Source of the DNA: Acidobacteriota bacterium
GTDB lineage: Bacteria; Acidobacteriota; Terriglobia; Terriglobales; Acidobacteriaceae
Direction of reading: 5' to 3'
NCBI GenBank assembly: GCA_021846985.1
Contig: JAJZVX010000030.1
Span: 1 to 45,688, forward strand
DNA: 45,688 nt
Each line of letters begins with the position of its first letter. The first letter of the stretch is position 1. A model generated the notes under the pieces. The model was not told where the DNA came from and did not search any database. It saw only the letters and a program-made list of their open reading frames with translations. The position numbers and the translations under genes were made by a program. Below are positions 15,713 to 24,585 of this stretch, piece after piece.

Positions 15713-16804
15713 ATGCCCACCAGCGAAGCGCCAACCGAGTTGAACGAACCGAAGGGCCCCGCCGCGGCCGGCACGGGGAATGCCAGCCCGGAGGAGACCG
15801 CCGCGCAGGAGAAGCGAGAGCGGCCGGAGCCGCAGGTGCGCCCCTCGTCGCGCTGGGTGGACTACGACACCCACGAACTGCTCCAGATGATCAGCGAGCT
15901 CGAGGATGAGCGCCGCTGGTCGCGCTTCCGCGAGGGCATATGGCTGGCGATCCTGATTCACCTGGCGCTGCTGTCGGCGGTGACGTGGATACCCATGTAT
16001 GTGTTCAAGGTTCCACGGGTGATTGATCCGATCGATGCCATCCAGCAGCGCAAGGATTTGACCTATCTGGATATGCCGCCGGATGCGCTGCGGCATCTGC
16101 AGCCGAAGCCGCCGCCGATGCGCGAGAAGCCGCAGATCGACCAGAAGACGCTGGACGAGATGAAGAAAGAGGAAGAGGAGATGAAGAAGGCGTCTCCCCC
16201 GGCTCCTGCGCCCGCGCCCGCGCCGGAGCCGAAGCCGGCTGCGCCCGCACCGCCTCCGCCGATTCCTCCCTCCCCGAAATCGCAGGTGGAAGCGCCGCGG
16301 CCCGCAGCCGTGCCTGCGCGGCCGAATTTTGCCATGAACGATCTGAACCCCGCTGACCAGTTGCGTAAGGCGATGCGGGACGCCGCGCGAGATCGGGGCA
16401 CAGGGGCCGGACAACTGCCCGGCGGGTCGGGACTGACCATGCATCCCGGCGCGGGAACCGGCGGCATCCAGATTCTTTCCGATACGCAGGGCGTGGACTT
16501 TACCAACTGGCTAATGCGCTGGCACCGCGAGACGGAGCGCAACTGGGATCCGCTGATTCCCGACGAGGTCAATCCGCCGATTATGAAAGCCGGAATGGTG
16601 GCCATCCGCTTCAAGATTCTGCCCAACGGCCGCCTGATGGACGGCAGCATGGTGCTGGAAGGACGCTCGGGTGATGTAGCGCTGGATCGCGCCGCATGGG
16701 GCGCGCTGACCAGTTCCAATTATCCCCCCTTGCCCAGCGAGTTTCATGGGCCGTATATCGAGTTGAGAGCCTACTTCCTCTACAACATGCAGCCGCCGAA
16801 CTAG
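15713..16804 (+). CDS. TonB-like energy-transducer protein
   Basis: A 363-residue single-span inner-membrane protein. An N-terminal cytoplasmic stretch is followed by the span GIWLAILIHLALLSAVTWIP at about 70-90. A Lys/Glu coil (DEMKKEEEEMKK) and a Pro/Ala-rich periplasmic rod (APAPAPAPEPKPAAPAP) follow. The C-terminal domain (about 260-363) has the TonB pattern: VAIRFKILPNGRLMDG, LDRAAWGAL, YPPLPSEF. It would energise outer-membrane transporters with ExbB/ExbD, which are not in the window. The start is uncertain: ATG 15713 lacks a ribosome site, and GTG 15695 is an alternative in frame. Confidence 0.8.
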   Translation: MPTSEAPTELNEPKGPAAAGTGNASPEETAAQEKRERPEPQVRPSSRWVDYDTHELLQMISELEDERRWSRFREGIWLAILIHLALLSAVTWIPMYVFKVPRVIDPIDAIQQRKDLTYLDMPPDALRHLQPKPPPMREKPQIDQKTLDEMKKEEEEMKKASPPAPAPAPAPEPKPAAPAPPPPIPPSPKSQVEAPRPAAVPARPNFAMNDLNPADQLRKAMRDAARDRGTGAGQLPGGSGLTMHPGAGTGGIQILSDTQGVDFTNWLMRWHRETERNWDPLIPDEVNPPIMKAGMVAIRFKILPNGRLMDGSMVLEGRSGDVALDRAAWGALTSSNYPPLPSEFHGPYIELRAYFLYNMQPPN

Positions 16805-16961
16805 AGGGGGTTGGCGGTGGAGTTGCCCCTGCGGCACTACGGGTGGCGGTGAGCAGGATGGCAGTCGCCGTGAACGCAGCGCGAGAAGAGTCTTTTCGGG
16901 GAATGGCTCACCGGCCAATTCGCTGAGTGGGGACTTCTAAAGCTTATCGAATCAAATCGAT

Positions 16962-16990
16962 GCCGCGGCCGGATGGGGTTTGGCCGCGGC
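16962..16990. repeat. GC-rich hairpin between the TonB-like and TPR genes
   Basis: Nine-base arms GCCGCGGCC (16962-16970) and GGCCGCGGC (16982-16990) enclose an 11-base loop. No T-run follows, so this could be an attenuator or RNA-stability element rather than a classical terminator. It lies in the 236-base gap before the TPR gene. Confidence 0.4.
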
Positions 16991-17040
16991 CGGCTTGGTT
17001 ATCCAGATGGAAGGGCGCATGCGAGCGCCGTGGAGAGAGA

Positions 17041-18183
17041 ATGGCGACGGGGTCCAAAGGGCTGGATTTTCTACGTGATCGCCGGCATGAACCGGTCACG
17101 CTGGCCTTACTCACCCTGCTGGCGATCGTGATGACGCTGGCGGTGACCGGACTCTCCCGCATCTATCACGGCCAGCAGGAGGCGCTGGCGGTACGCTGGT
17201 CGGCTCGCGGGGTTGAAGACCTTAAACAACAGCGATTTGGGGCGGCGGTAGGGGAGTTTCGAGCCGCCCTCCGGTACGCGCGTGACAATGACTCTTACCA
17301 GTTGAACTTGGCCGAGGCGCTGCTGGGCGAGAGGAAGACCGACGAGGCTTATGCCTATCTGATTAACCTGTGGGACCGGGAACCGGAAAACGGACTGGTC
17401 ACCCTGGAACTGGCGCGAATCGCCGCCTCGCGTGGACAGACGACGAGAGCACTGCGCTTCTACCACAACGCGATTTACGCCATTTGGCCGGGCAACCAGG
17501 AAGAAGAAACGCGCAAGTCGCGGCTGGAGCTGATCGATTACCTGCTGGGCATTGGCGCCAAGGCACAGGCGCAGGCGGAGTTGATCGCCCTGGAGGCCAA
17601 CTTGCCGGAGGAGTCGCCGTTGCAGGCGCACTTGGGCGGGCTCTTCCTAAAGGCAGGCGACAACGAGCATGCACTGGCAGCGTTCCGACTGGCCCTGCGC
17701 GAGGACCGGCATGATGCGGTGGCCCTGGCCGGGGCAGGAACAGCAGCCTTCGAGCAGGGGCGCTATCTGGCGGCGGAGCGCTATCTGAAGGAAGCCGTGG
17801 CGGCCGCGCCGGACGATGTCGACAGCGCAGCGCGGCTGGCGACGACGGAGACCGTACTGGGATTGGATCCGTTCCGTCCGCAGATCTCGGCGGCCACGCG
17901 CGATCGCATGACGGTAAAGGCCTTTTCCGCAGCCGGCGACCGCATCAGAACCTGCCCGGCGCTGTCGGGCCAGCCGCCTCACGGACGGCCGGATCTGGTG
18001 CAGCAATGGAACAATCTGAAGCCCCGGGTGACGGAGTATGGGCTGCGCCGCAATCCGGACCTGGTGAACAGCGCCATGCAACTCACATTCAACATCGAGC
18101 AACAGACCAGCGGCTGGTGCGGAGCCGTAACCGAAGCGGACAATGCGCTGCTTCTGATTGCCAAGCTGCACGAGGAGCATTGA
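17041..18183 (+). CDS. Membrane-anchored TPR protein
   Basis: A 380-residue protein with an N-terminal signal anchor (EPVTLALLTLLAIVMTLAVTGL, about 20-42). Several tetratricopeptide repeats follow, with signatures such as FGAAVGEFRAALRYARDN, YQLNLAEALLGERKTDEAYAYL, GQTTRALRFYHNAIY, LGGLFLKAGDNEHALAAFRLAL and AAFEQGRYLAAERYLKEAV. The last 100 residues are not TPR and contain three Cys. It probably scaffolds an envelope complex. The ATG at 17041 has GGAGAGAGA just before it. An in-frame extension back to 16927 lacks support. The 3' end overlaps the proposed TTG start of the ClC gene by 26 bases. Confidence 0.75.
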   Translation: MATGSKGLDFLRDRRHEPVTLALLTLLAIVMTLAVTGLSRIYHGQQEALAVRWSARGVEDLKQQRFGAAVGEFRAALRYARDNDSYQLNLAEALLGERKTDEAYAYLINLWDREPENGLVTLELARIAASRGQTTRALRFYHNAIYAIWPGNQEEETRKSRLELIDYLLGIGAKAQAQAELIALEANLPEESPLQAHLGGLFLKAGDNEHALAAFRLALREDRHDAVALAGAGTAAFEQGRYLAAERYLKEAVAAAPDDVDSAARLATTETVLGLDPFRPQISAATRDRMTVKAFSAAGDRIRTCPALSGQPPHGRPDLVQQWNNLKPRVTEYGLRRNPDLVNSAMQLTFNIEQQTSGWCGAVTEADNALLLIAKLHEEH

Positions 18184-19960
18184 TCTGAGTTCGTCATCCA
18201 ATACACCAGCGGCGGCCGCAACGAAAGGCGTGACGGCCGGCACGTTGCCTATCTGGGCAAGGCTGACGCCGGTCTCTCTTCTGCGCTCGATCTTTCGCGA
18301 AGACCGCTTCTTTCTCATTCTGTCGGTCTTCATCGGCATCTTCTCCGGGCTCGCGGTCGTGTGTTTTCGGTTTTCGATCGAATGGTGCCGGATCTATCTG
18401 CTGGGCTCGGGAGTGTCGCTGTCGCCCATGCGGCTGCTGCTGGCGCCCACGCTGGCCGGGCTGGTCATCGCGGTGCTGGCCATTCACGTCTTCCCCGAAG
18501 CGCGGGGCAGCGGCGTCAACCAGACCAAAGCCGCACTCTACATTTTCAACGGTTACATCCCGTTCAAGACGGCGGTAGGCAAGTTCATTCTTTCGGCGCT
18601 GGCCATTGGATCGGGCTATTCGCTGGGCCCCGAAGATCCGTCGCTGCAAATTGGCGCCTGTCTGGCCTCGGCCATCGGACGGCGGTTGCGGCTGTCGCGG
18701 GAGCGCATGCGGCTGATTGCGCCCGTAGGCGCGGCTGCCGGTTTGGCGGCGGCCTTTAACGCGCCCATTTCGGCGGTCCTGTTTGTCATCGAAGAAGTGA
18801 TCGGCCGGTGGACGGCCGGCATCCTGGGCTCGGTGGTTCTGTCAGCGGTCTCGAGTGTAGTGGTGATGCGCTGGTTCCTCGGCTCGGAGTCGCTGTTCCG
18901 GATTCCGGTCGTCGAAATGCGGCGGCCCTCGGAGCTGATTGCCTACTCGATCCTGGGCCTGGTGGGCGGCCTGGCCTCCGTGGCTTTCTCCATGGGCGTG
19001 GGGGTGCTGCGGCCGCGTTTCCGCCAGATGGCGCCCTGGACCCAGTATTTTCAGCCTGCCGTGGCGGGGTTGCTGATCGGCTGCATTGCCGCGCTGGGAG
19101 CGCCGCAGGTGATGGGCGCGGGCTACGAGTTCATGGATCAGGCGATGCACGGGCAGTTCACCTGGCAATTTCTGGCCATCCTGGCGCTGTTCAAGATTGT
19201 GGCCACCCTGCTGTCGTTTGTGAGCGGAACGCCGGGCGGCATGTTTGCGCCCACGCTGTTTATCGGCGCCATGCTGGGCGCTTCGGTGGGCGGCGCCGAG
19301 CACGCGCTGCTCCCCCATATGAGCGGATCGCCGGGCACCTATGCCCTGGTGGGCATGGGCGTGCTCTTTGCCGGCTTCCTGCGCGCCCCCATGACCTCCG
19401 TCTTCATGGTGCTGGAGGTCAGCGGCAATTATTCCATCATTCTTCCCGTGATCGTGGCCAACACCCTGGCCTACGTGATTTCGCGAACCCTGCAGCCAAC
19501 GGCGATCTTTGACACCCTGACCCGGCAGGATGGGCTAGAGTTGCCGTCAATGGAAGAACTGCGGGAAGAGAACATTCTGCACGTGGAAGACGCCATGCGC
19601 CCGCCCAAGGGGCCGCTGCTGGAAGGGAGCGACCCGGTAGAGAAGGCAGCGCGGCTGATTGCGCAGGGTCCGCACGGCATTCTTCTGGTGCGCGTAGAGC
19701 CTGCTGGATGGTACAGCCTGACCCGCGAGGCGATTGAGGCGCTGACCGCCGAAGGCAAGGGCGCGGAGCCGCTGGAGTCGGCACTCACCGATGAGCCCAT
19801 TCCTCCGCTTTATCCCGATCAGCCGCTGGACATGGTGCTGCGCTACGTGGACCGCTGGCCCCTGGTGCCAGTAGTGCACCGCGCCAACCAGATGAAGCTG
19901 GTGGGCGTGCTGACCGCCCGCGAGGTGCTGGCGCGCTACCGCAACTTCGGCGAGGAGTGA
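18158..19960 (+). CDS. ClC-family chloride channel/antiporter with CBS domains
   Basis: A 600-residue ClC protein with about ten membrane segments and two C-terminal CBS repeats (about 470-590). Selectivity-filter segments are GSGVNQTK (117-124), GPEDPSLQIGA (157-167, with Glu159 in the place of the gating glutamate of GREGP) and GTPGGMFAPTLFIG. The Pro/Asp replacement around that glutamate is unusual. CBS motifs include DPVEKAARLIAQGPHGILLV and LVPVVHRANQMKLVGVLTAREVLARY. It likely exchanges chloride or another anion for protons and senses nucleotides through the CBS pair. The start is uncertain: TTG 18158 overlaps the TPR gene, and GTG 18230 is an alternative. Confidence 0.87.
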   Translation: MPSCTRSIDLSSSSNTPAAAATKGVTAGTLPIWARLTPVSLLRSIFREDRFFLILSVFIGIFSGLAVVCFRFSIEWCRIYLLGSGVSLSPMRLLLAPTLAGLVIAVLAIHVFPEARGSGVNQTKAALYIFNGYIPFKTAVGKFILSALAIGSGYSLGPEDPSLQIGACLASAIGRRLRLSRERMRLIAPVGAAAGLAAAFNAPISAVLFVIEEVIGRWTAGILGSVVLSAVSSVVVMRWFLGSESLFRIPVVEMRRPSELIAYSILGLVGGLASVAFSMGVGVLRPRFRQMAPWTQYFQPAVAGLLIGCIAALGAPQVMGAGYEFMDQAMHGQFTWQFLAILALFKIVATLLSFVSGTPGGMFAPTLFIGAMLGASVGGAEHALLPHMSGSPGTYALVGMGVLFAGFLRAPMTSVFMVLEVSGNYSIILPVIVANTLAYVISRTLQPTAIFDTLTRQDGLELPSMEELREENILHVEDAMRPPKGPLLEGSDPVEKAARLIAQGPHGILLVRVEPAGWYSLTREAIEALTAEGKGAEPLESALTDEPIPPLYPDQPLDMVLRYVDRWPLVPVVHRANQMKLVGVLTAREVLARYRNFGEE

Positions 19961-20002
19961 GGCGTAGCGGTTGGCGGACTTTTTGCCCTTGTGCCGCCGC
20001 GA

Positions 20003-20008
20003 TAAAAT
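20003..20008 (+). promoter_or_regulatory. Possible -10 element for acnA
   Basis: TAAAAT lies 16 bases after TTTTGC, giving a moderate promoter. It would leave a leader of about 200 bases before acnA that contains GC-rich inverted repeats (for example around 20070-20090 and 20179-20195). Confidence 0.3.
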
Positions 20009-20214
20009 CTGTGAATGTGAAGATGGATTGCCATTTCGCCATCGCCGGCGCGCCCCTGCTCAAGCGCTTCCGCCGCGGGCGGCGCGACCGTGGGCGCTGA
20101 GACTTCTCGCTGCGTAATCAATCTCCGTGAACGCGAGGCCCCCGCGCCCGCCATCCTCCAGTTTCCTGCATGATCTCATCCGCCGCAGCACGCGGATAGA
20201 AAGGCCGTTCTCCG

Positions 20215-22989
20215 ATGAATAGTTTTGAAAGCCAGGCTACGTTGACCGCCGGCAACCGCTCTTACACCATCTATCGTCTTCCTGCACTGGCCGCGCGCGG
20301 CTTCAACCTGGCGCGCCTGCCCTACAGCCTGAAAATTCTGTTGGAAAACCTGCTGCGCCGCGAGGATGGCGTCAACGTGACCGCCGGGGACATCGAGTTC
20401 CTGGCCAACTGGGACGCCAAGGCCGAGCCCAGCCGCGAGATTGCCTACATGCCGGCGCGGGTGCTGATGCAGGACTTCACGGGGGTGCCGGCGGTCGTCG
20501 ATCTCGGCGCCATGCGCGACGCCATCAAGAAGCTGGGCGGCAATCCGGAGCGCGTCAATCCGCTGGTCCCGGCCGAGCTGGTCATCGACCACTCTGTGCA
20601 AGTGGATGCCTATGGAACCCCGTTCGCCTACGACACCAATGCGCTGATCGAGTTTCAGCGCAACCGTGAGCGCTACGCCTTCCTGAAGTGGGGCCAGACG
20701 GCTTTTCGGAACTTCTCGGCGGTGCCGCCGGGCATGGGCATCTGCCACCAGGTGAATCTCGAATACCTGGCTCGTGTGGTCTTCACCAAAGAGTCAAACA
20801 GCGGAGCTGTGGCTTATCCCGATACGCTGGTCGGCACCGACTCCCACACCACGATGATTAACGGCCTGGGCGTGCTGGGCTGGGGCGTGGGCGGCATCGA
20901 GGCCGAGGCCGCCATGCTGGGCCAGCCCGTGTCGATGCTCATTCCGCAGGTGGTGGGCTACAGGCTCACCGGCAAACTGCGCGAGGGCGCAACAGCCACC
21001 GACCTGGTGCTGACCGTGACCCAGGCGCTGCGCAAGCTGGGCGTTGTCGGCAAATTCGTCGAGTTCTACGGGGACGGCTTAACGCAATTGCCGCTGGCCG
21101 ACCGGGCCACCATCGCCAACATGGCGCCGGAGTATGGCGCCACCTGCGGCATCTTCCCGGTGGACAGCGAGACGCTCCGCTACCTGCGGCTCACGGGCCG
21201 CAGCGAGGAGCAGATCGCGCTGGTGGAGGCCTACTACAAGGAGCAGGGACTGTTCCACACGGCGGGCACGCCGGAGGCCGAGTACACCCAGACGCTGGAA
21301 CTCGACCTGGGCACCGTGGAGCCGAGCGTGGCCGGACCGAAACGCCCGCAGGATCGCGTGCTCCTCAAGAATGTGGCCTCGAGCTTTGCCGGGCAACTGC
21401 CCAACCTGCTGGCGCCGACCGCCAAGCCGCTGGGCACGCGCACGGCCGCGCCATGGGAGCGCCAGAAAATTACCGACGCGGCGGTGGCGCAAACCTCGCC
21501 GCAGCAGGCCACGGCCTCGGTGAAGGAGCGCTTCAACGTCGATCCGGACAAGTATCTCGACCACGGCTCGGTGGTGATTGCGGCCATCACCAGCTGCACT
21601 AATACGTCGAATCCCTCGGTGATGATGGCGGCGGGCATCCTGGCGAAGAAGGCGGTGGAGAAGGGACTCGCGGTGCCGCCGTGGGTAAAGACCTCGCTGG
21701 CGCCGGGTTCGCGCGTTGTAAGCGGCTACTATGCGAAGGCCGGTCTGTTGCCATATCTCGAAAAACTGCGCTTCAACGTCGTGGGTTATGGCTGCACCAC
21801 CTGCATCGGCAACTCCGGGCCGCTGCCCGCCGACGTCTCAAAGAGCATCGAAGAGCACGGGCTTGTCGCGGTCAGCGTGCTCTCGGGCAATCGCAACTTC
21901 GAGGGCCGCGTAAATGTGGACGTGCGCGCCAACTACCTGATGAGTCCGCCGCTGGTGGTGGCGTTTGCGCTGGCCGGGCGCATCGGACACAACTTCGACC
22001 AAGACCCGCTGGGCACGGACCCGGAAGGCAACCCGGTGTACCTGCGCGACATCTGGCCCACGCAGGCCGAGGTGGCCCAGGCCATCGAGAAAGGCGTGAG
22101 CAGCGAGGGCTTTCGCAAGGAGTACGCGACTGTTACGCAAGGCGACGCCAACTGGCAGGGGCTCAGCTTCCCCACCGGCGACGTGTACCAGTGGGAGCCG
22201 GAATCGACCTACATCCGGCAAGCGCCCTACTTCGACGGCATGACCATGACGCCGCCGCAGGTCGAGGACATCCGGGGGGCGCGGGTGCTGGCGGTGCTGG
22301 GCGACTCTGTGACCACCGACCACATTTCGCCGGCGGGCAACATCAAGAAGGACGGACCGGCGGGGGCTTATCTATCGGCCCACGGCGTGAAGCCGTCGGA
22401 CTTTAATAGCTACGGCTCGCGGCGCGGCAATCATGAAGTGATGGTCCGGGGCACCTTTGCCAACGTGCGGCTGCGCAACAAGCTGGCGCCGGGCACCGAG
22501 GGCGGCGTCACGCGCCTGCTGCCCGAGGGCGAGACCATGTCCATCTTCGATGCCAGCGTGAAGTATGCCGAGCGCAGCGTGCCGCTCATCATCCTGGCGG
22601 GCAAGGAGTACGGCTCGGGCTCGTCGCGCGACTGGGCGGCCAAGGGACCAAAGCTGCTGGGCGTGCGCGCGGTAATCGCCGAAAGCTTCGAGCGCATTCA
22701 CCGGTCGAACCTGGTGGGGATGGGGATTCTGCCGCTGCAATTCGAGGCGGGCAAGACCGTCGAGGCGCTGGGCCTGACGGGTGAAGAAACCTACGAGATT
22801 GCGGGTTTCGTTGATCGGCTGAATGCGAAGTTCGAGAACGGTCGCTCCGTAACCGTGGTGGCCACCGGCGCGGACGGCAAGAAGAAGACCTTCGCGGCGC
22901 GCATCCGCATCGACACGCCGCAGGAGATCGAATACTACAGGCACGGCGGCATTCTGCAGTACGTGCTGCGGCAGTTGGCGGCAAAGTAG
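20215..22989 (+). CDS. acnA: Aconitate hydratase
   Basis: Tricarboxylic-acid-cycle and glyoxylate-route enzyme that isomerises citrate and isocitrate through cis-aconitate with a 4Fe-4S cluster. Cluster cysteines are Cys461 ([11 protein letters not shown]), Cys527 and Cys530 ([12 protein letters not shown]). The [21 protein letters not shown] segment and the C-terminal swivel motif [15 protein letters not shown] are also present. The 924-residue length and order of domains fit AcnA/IRP-like aconitases. The ATG at 20215 is preceded by AAAGG. No operon partner adjoins. The gene ends 24 bases before a very stable hairpin. Confidence 0.95.
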   Translation: MNSFESQATLTAGNRSYTIYRLPALAARGFNLARLPYSLKILLENLLRREDGVNVTAGDIEFLANWDAKAEPSREIAYMPARVLMQDFTGVPAVVDLGAMRDAIKKLGGNPERVNPLVPAELVIDHSVQVDAYGTPFAYDTNALIEFQRNRERYAFLKWGQTAFRNFSAVPPGMGICHQVNLEYLARVVFTKESNSGAVAYPDTLVGTDSHTTMINGLGVLGWGVGGIEAEAAMLGQPVSMLIPQVVGYRLTGKLREGATATDLVLTVTQALRKLGVVGKFVEFYGDGLTQLPLADRATIANMAPEYGATCGIFPVDSETLRYLRLTGRSEEQIALVEAYYKEQGLFHTAGTPEAEYTQTLELDLGTVEPSVAGPKRPQDRVLLKNVASSFAGQLPNLLAPTAKPLGTRTAAPWERQKITDAAVAQTSPQQATASVKERFNVDPDKYLDHGSVVIAAITSCTNTSNPSVMMAAGILAKKAVEKGLAVPPWVKTSLAPGSRVVSGYYAKAGLLPYLEKLRFNVVGYGCTTCIGNSGPLPADVSKSIEEHGLVAVSVLSGNRNFEGRVNVDVRANYLMSPPLVVAFALAGRIGHNFDQDPLGTDPEGNPVYLRDIWPTQAEVAQAIEKGVSSEGFRKEYATVTQGDANWQGLSFPTGDVYQWEPESTYIRQAPYFDGMTMTPPQVEDIRGARVLAVLGDSVTTDHISPAGNIKKDGPAGAYLSAHGVKPSDFNSYGSRRGNHEVMVRGTFANVRLRNKLAPGTEGGVTRLLPEGETMSIFDASVKYAERSVPLIILAGKEYGSGSSRDWAAKGPKLLGVRAVIAESFERIHRSNLVGMGILPLQFEAGKTVEALGLTGEETYEIAGFVDRLNAKFENGRSVTVVATGADGKKKTFAARIRIDTPQEIEYYRHGGILQYVLRQLAAK

Positions 22990-23013
22990 CTTTCAATCGA
23001 CCGCGGCGTCCCT

Positions 23014-23067
23014 GCGCCTCACCCTCGCTGTCCCTCATCGCGGATCGCTCCAGCGAGGGTGAGGCGC
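23014..23067. repeat. 17-base-pair perfect inverted repeat after acnA
   Basis: Arms of 17 bases at 23014-23030 and 23051-23067 pair perfectly around a 20-base loop. It is the longest perfect stem I found in the window. It lies just downstream of the acnA stop and has no following T-run. It may stabilise the acnA mRNA, stop a trailing polymerase, or belong to a dispersed repeat. Confidence 0.75.
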
Positions 23068-23135
23068 CATGACTCCATCCGGCCCCGCCTTACGGCATTT
23101 TCGGAGATACTGTGGACTGTCGAGAACCGCGAAGG

Positions 23136-23160
23136 TGGATTTTTCTTGAGGAAAAATCCA
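23136..23160. terminator. Bidirectional terminator candidate
   Basis: TGGATTTTTC (23136-23145) and GAAAAATCCA (23151-23160) form a perfect ten-base stem with a TTGAG loop. The stem has A/T tracts on both sides, so it may serve converging transcripts of acnA and the minus-strand beta-helix gene. The stem itself carries the T-run rather than a separate tail, so efficiency is uncertain. Confidence 0.45.
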
Positions 23161-23187
23161 TTCGACAGATGCGCAGCCGGTCTACAC

Positions 23188-23201
23188 CATTTCCGGAAAT
23201 G
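23188..23201. repeat. 14-base palindrome at the beta-helix gene 3' end
   Basis: CATTTCCGGAAATG is a perfect palindrome two bases past the stop codon of the minus-strand gene that ends at 23204. It may be a protein-binding dyad or part of the same repeat cluster as the two hairpins to its left. Confidence 0.5.
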
Positions 23202-23203
23202 CT

Positions 23204-24355
23204 TTAGCCCTTCACCTTGAACACCCGCCCCGGATTCTCGCCCACAACGACGCCATCGCCCTGTCCGCCCAGGTCCAGCATCAACTCCCGCAGCGCTCCG
23301 TCGTGCAGCACGTTGTCGCGGATCACGCAACTCTCCAGGCCCTGGTAGACAATTCCGTATGACGGGCTATACGTCCCCGTGCCGCCATCGTCGCGGCCCG
23401 CCTGAATGTTGTTTCCCACGCAGGTCACGCCCCGCGCTCCTTCCAGCAGCACCTGGACCGAGTCATGGCTTTCGGCGTTGGCCAGCTTTCCACTGCGCTT
23501 GATGAAGTTCCCTGTAATCGTCACCTGTTCGCAGCCGCGGCGGCCTTTGCGCAGCGCAAGGCCGCACGTTCCCGCGCGATCGAAGAAATTGCCGGTGATC
23601 TGGTAGCCGTCGCCGCCCACCACCACCATGTTTTCCTCGCCGTTCCACTCGATGCGGTTGGCGGTGAAGGTGATGGAAGCATTCTCGCGACGCGCCGCAT
23701 AGCCCGCGCGCCCGTTGCCTGAAAACCAGTTGTCGATGATGAACCCATCCCAGCCGCGCACAGCCATTCCGTCGCCCTTGTTGAAGGCCAGCATCGAATG
23801 GCGCACGCTGAAGCACCAGACACAGTCCAGGTGCGCTCCATCGCCCGTGAAGTGCGCCACCTGGCAGCGCTCGATGCGGAAGCCATCTTCGTGCTTGCCC
23901 CATACGGTGCGATTCAATGCGATGCCATGGATGCCGGTGCCCAGATTCTGCCCATCGAGCGACAGACCGTCAATGGTGGCTCCGCGCGCATCGGTCAGGT
24001 TCAGCAGGCAGCCCGATTCGGCGCCGGCCAGCCGCAGGACCGATCCTCCGGGGCCGCTGTAATTCCAGGCCGGCACGCCGGCGAGCGCCACGCCGGCGGG
24101 CACACGCAACTCGTGTGTGAGGTAGGTTCCGGGCGGTACAAAGACGCCTCCGCTCGTTCCCGCCGCGGCATCCAGCGCGTGCTGCAGCGCCGCGGTATCG
24201 TTGGTTTTGCCGTCGCCCGCGGCGCCGGCTTTGCGGACGTCCATAAACTCCTGCCCGGCGCGCGCCGCCGGCTCGGCCATCAGCCCGGAGCCCAGCAGCA
24301 GCCCGGTTCCCCCCACCACTGCATTCCGTCCCAGTTCCCTTCGGCTCAAGAACAT
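23204..24355 (-). CDS. Tat-exported right-handed beta-helix protein
   Basis: A 383-residue protein beginning with a twin-arginine signal (SRRELGRNAVVGGTGLLLGSG). It then has the FMDVRKAGAAGDGKTNDTAALQHAL opening typical of pectate-lyase-3-like beta-helices. The body is a series of short repeats with right-handed-helix spacing (GDGMAVRGWDGFIIDNWFSGNG, NENMVVV-type turns, GNFIKRSGKLANA). Such proteins act on polysaccharides outside the cytoplasm, but I see no motif that fixes the substrate. It is divergent from the GH27 gene with 230 bases between them, so the two may be co-regulated. Confidence 0.75.
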   Translation of the reverse strand: MFLSRRELGRNAVVGGTGLLLGSGLMAEPAARAGQEFMDVRKAGAAGDGKTNDTAALQHALDAAAGTSGGVFVPPGTYLTHELRVPAGVALAGVPAWNYSGPGGSVLRLAGAESGCLLNLTDARGATIDGLSLDGQNLGTGIHGIALNRTVWGKHEDGFRIERCQVAHFTGDGAHLDCVWCFSVRHSMLAFNKGDGMAVRGWDGFIIDNWFSGNGRAGYAARRENASITFTANRIEWNGEENMVVVGGDGYQITGNFFDRAGTCGLALRKGRRGCEQVTITGNFIKRSGKLANAESHDSVQVLLEGARGVTCVGNNIQAGRDDGGTGTYSPSYGIVYQGLESCVIRDNVLHDGALRELMLDLGGQGDGVVVGENPGRVFKVKG

Positions 24356-24585
24356 CTTCCGTTTCTCCCTTGCTTCCGTTTTGCGGCGCGCATCGAAGCT
24401 GCCGCCCCCAAAGCCACTTCAAATGGTAACGGAGAACGGAGACGGTTGGAGAGCCAGCCAGATAAAGGCGCGCCGCGTGCGCCGGGCGCGGGACCATGGC
24501 GCATGCAGCGGCTACAATGAACGCCACGGCGCGAACCTTCTGTTTGAACCTGCTGCAACGGCTTCGCGCGCCGATGGAGTGAACC

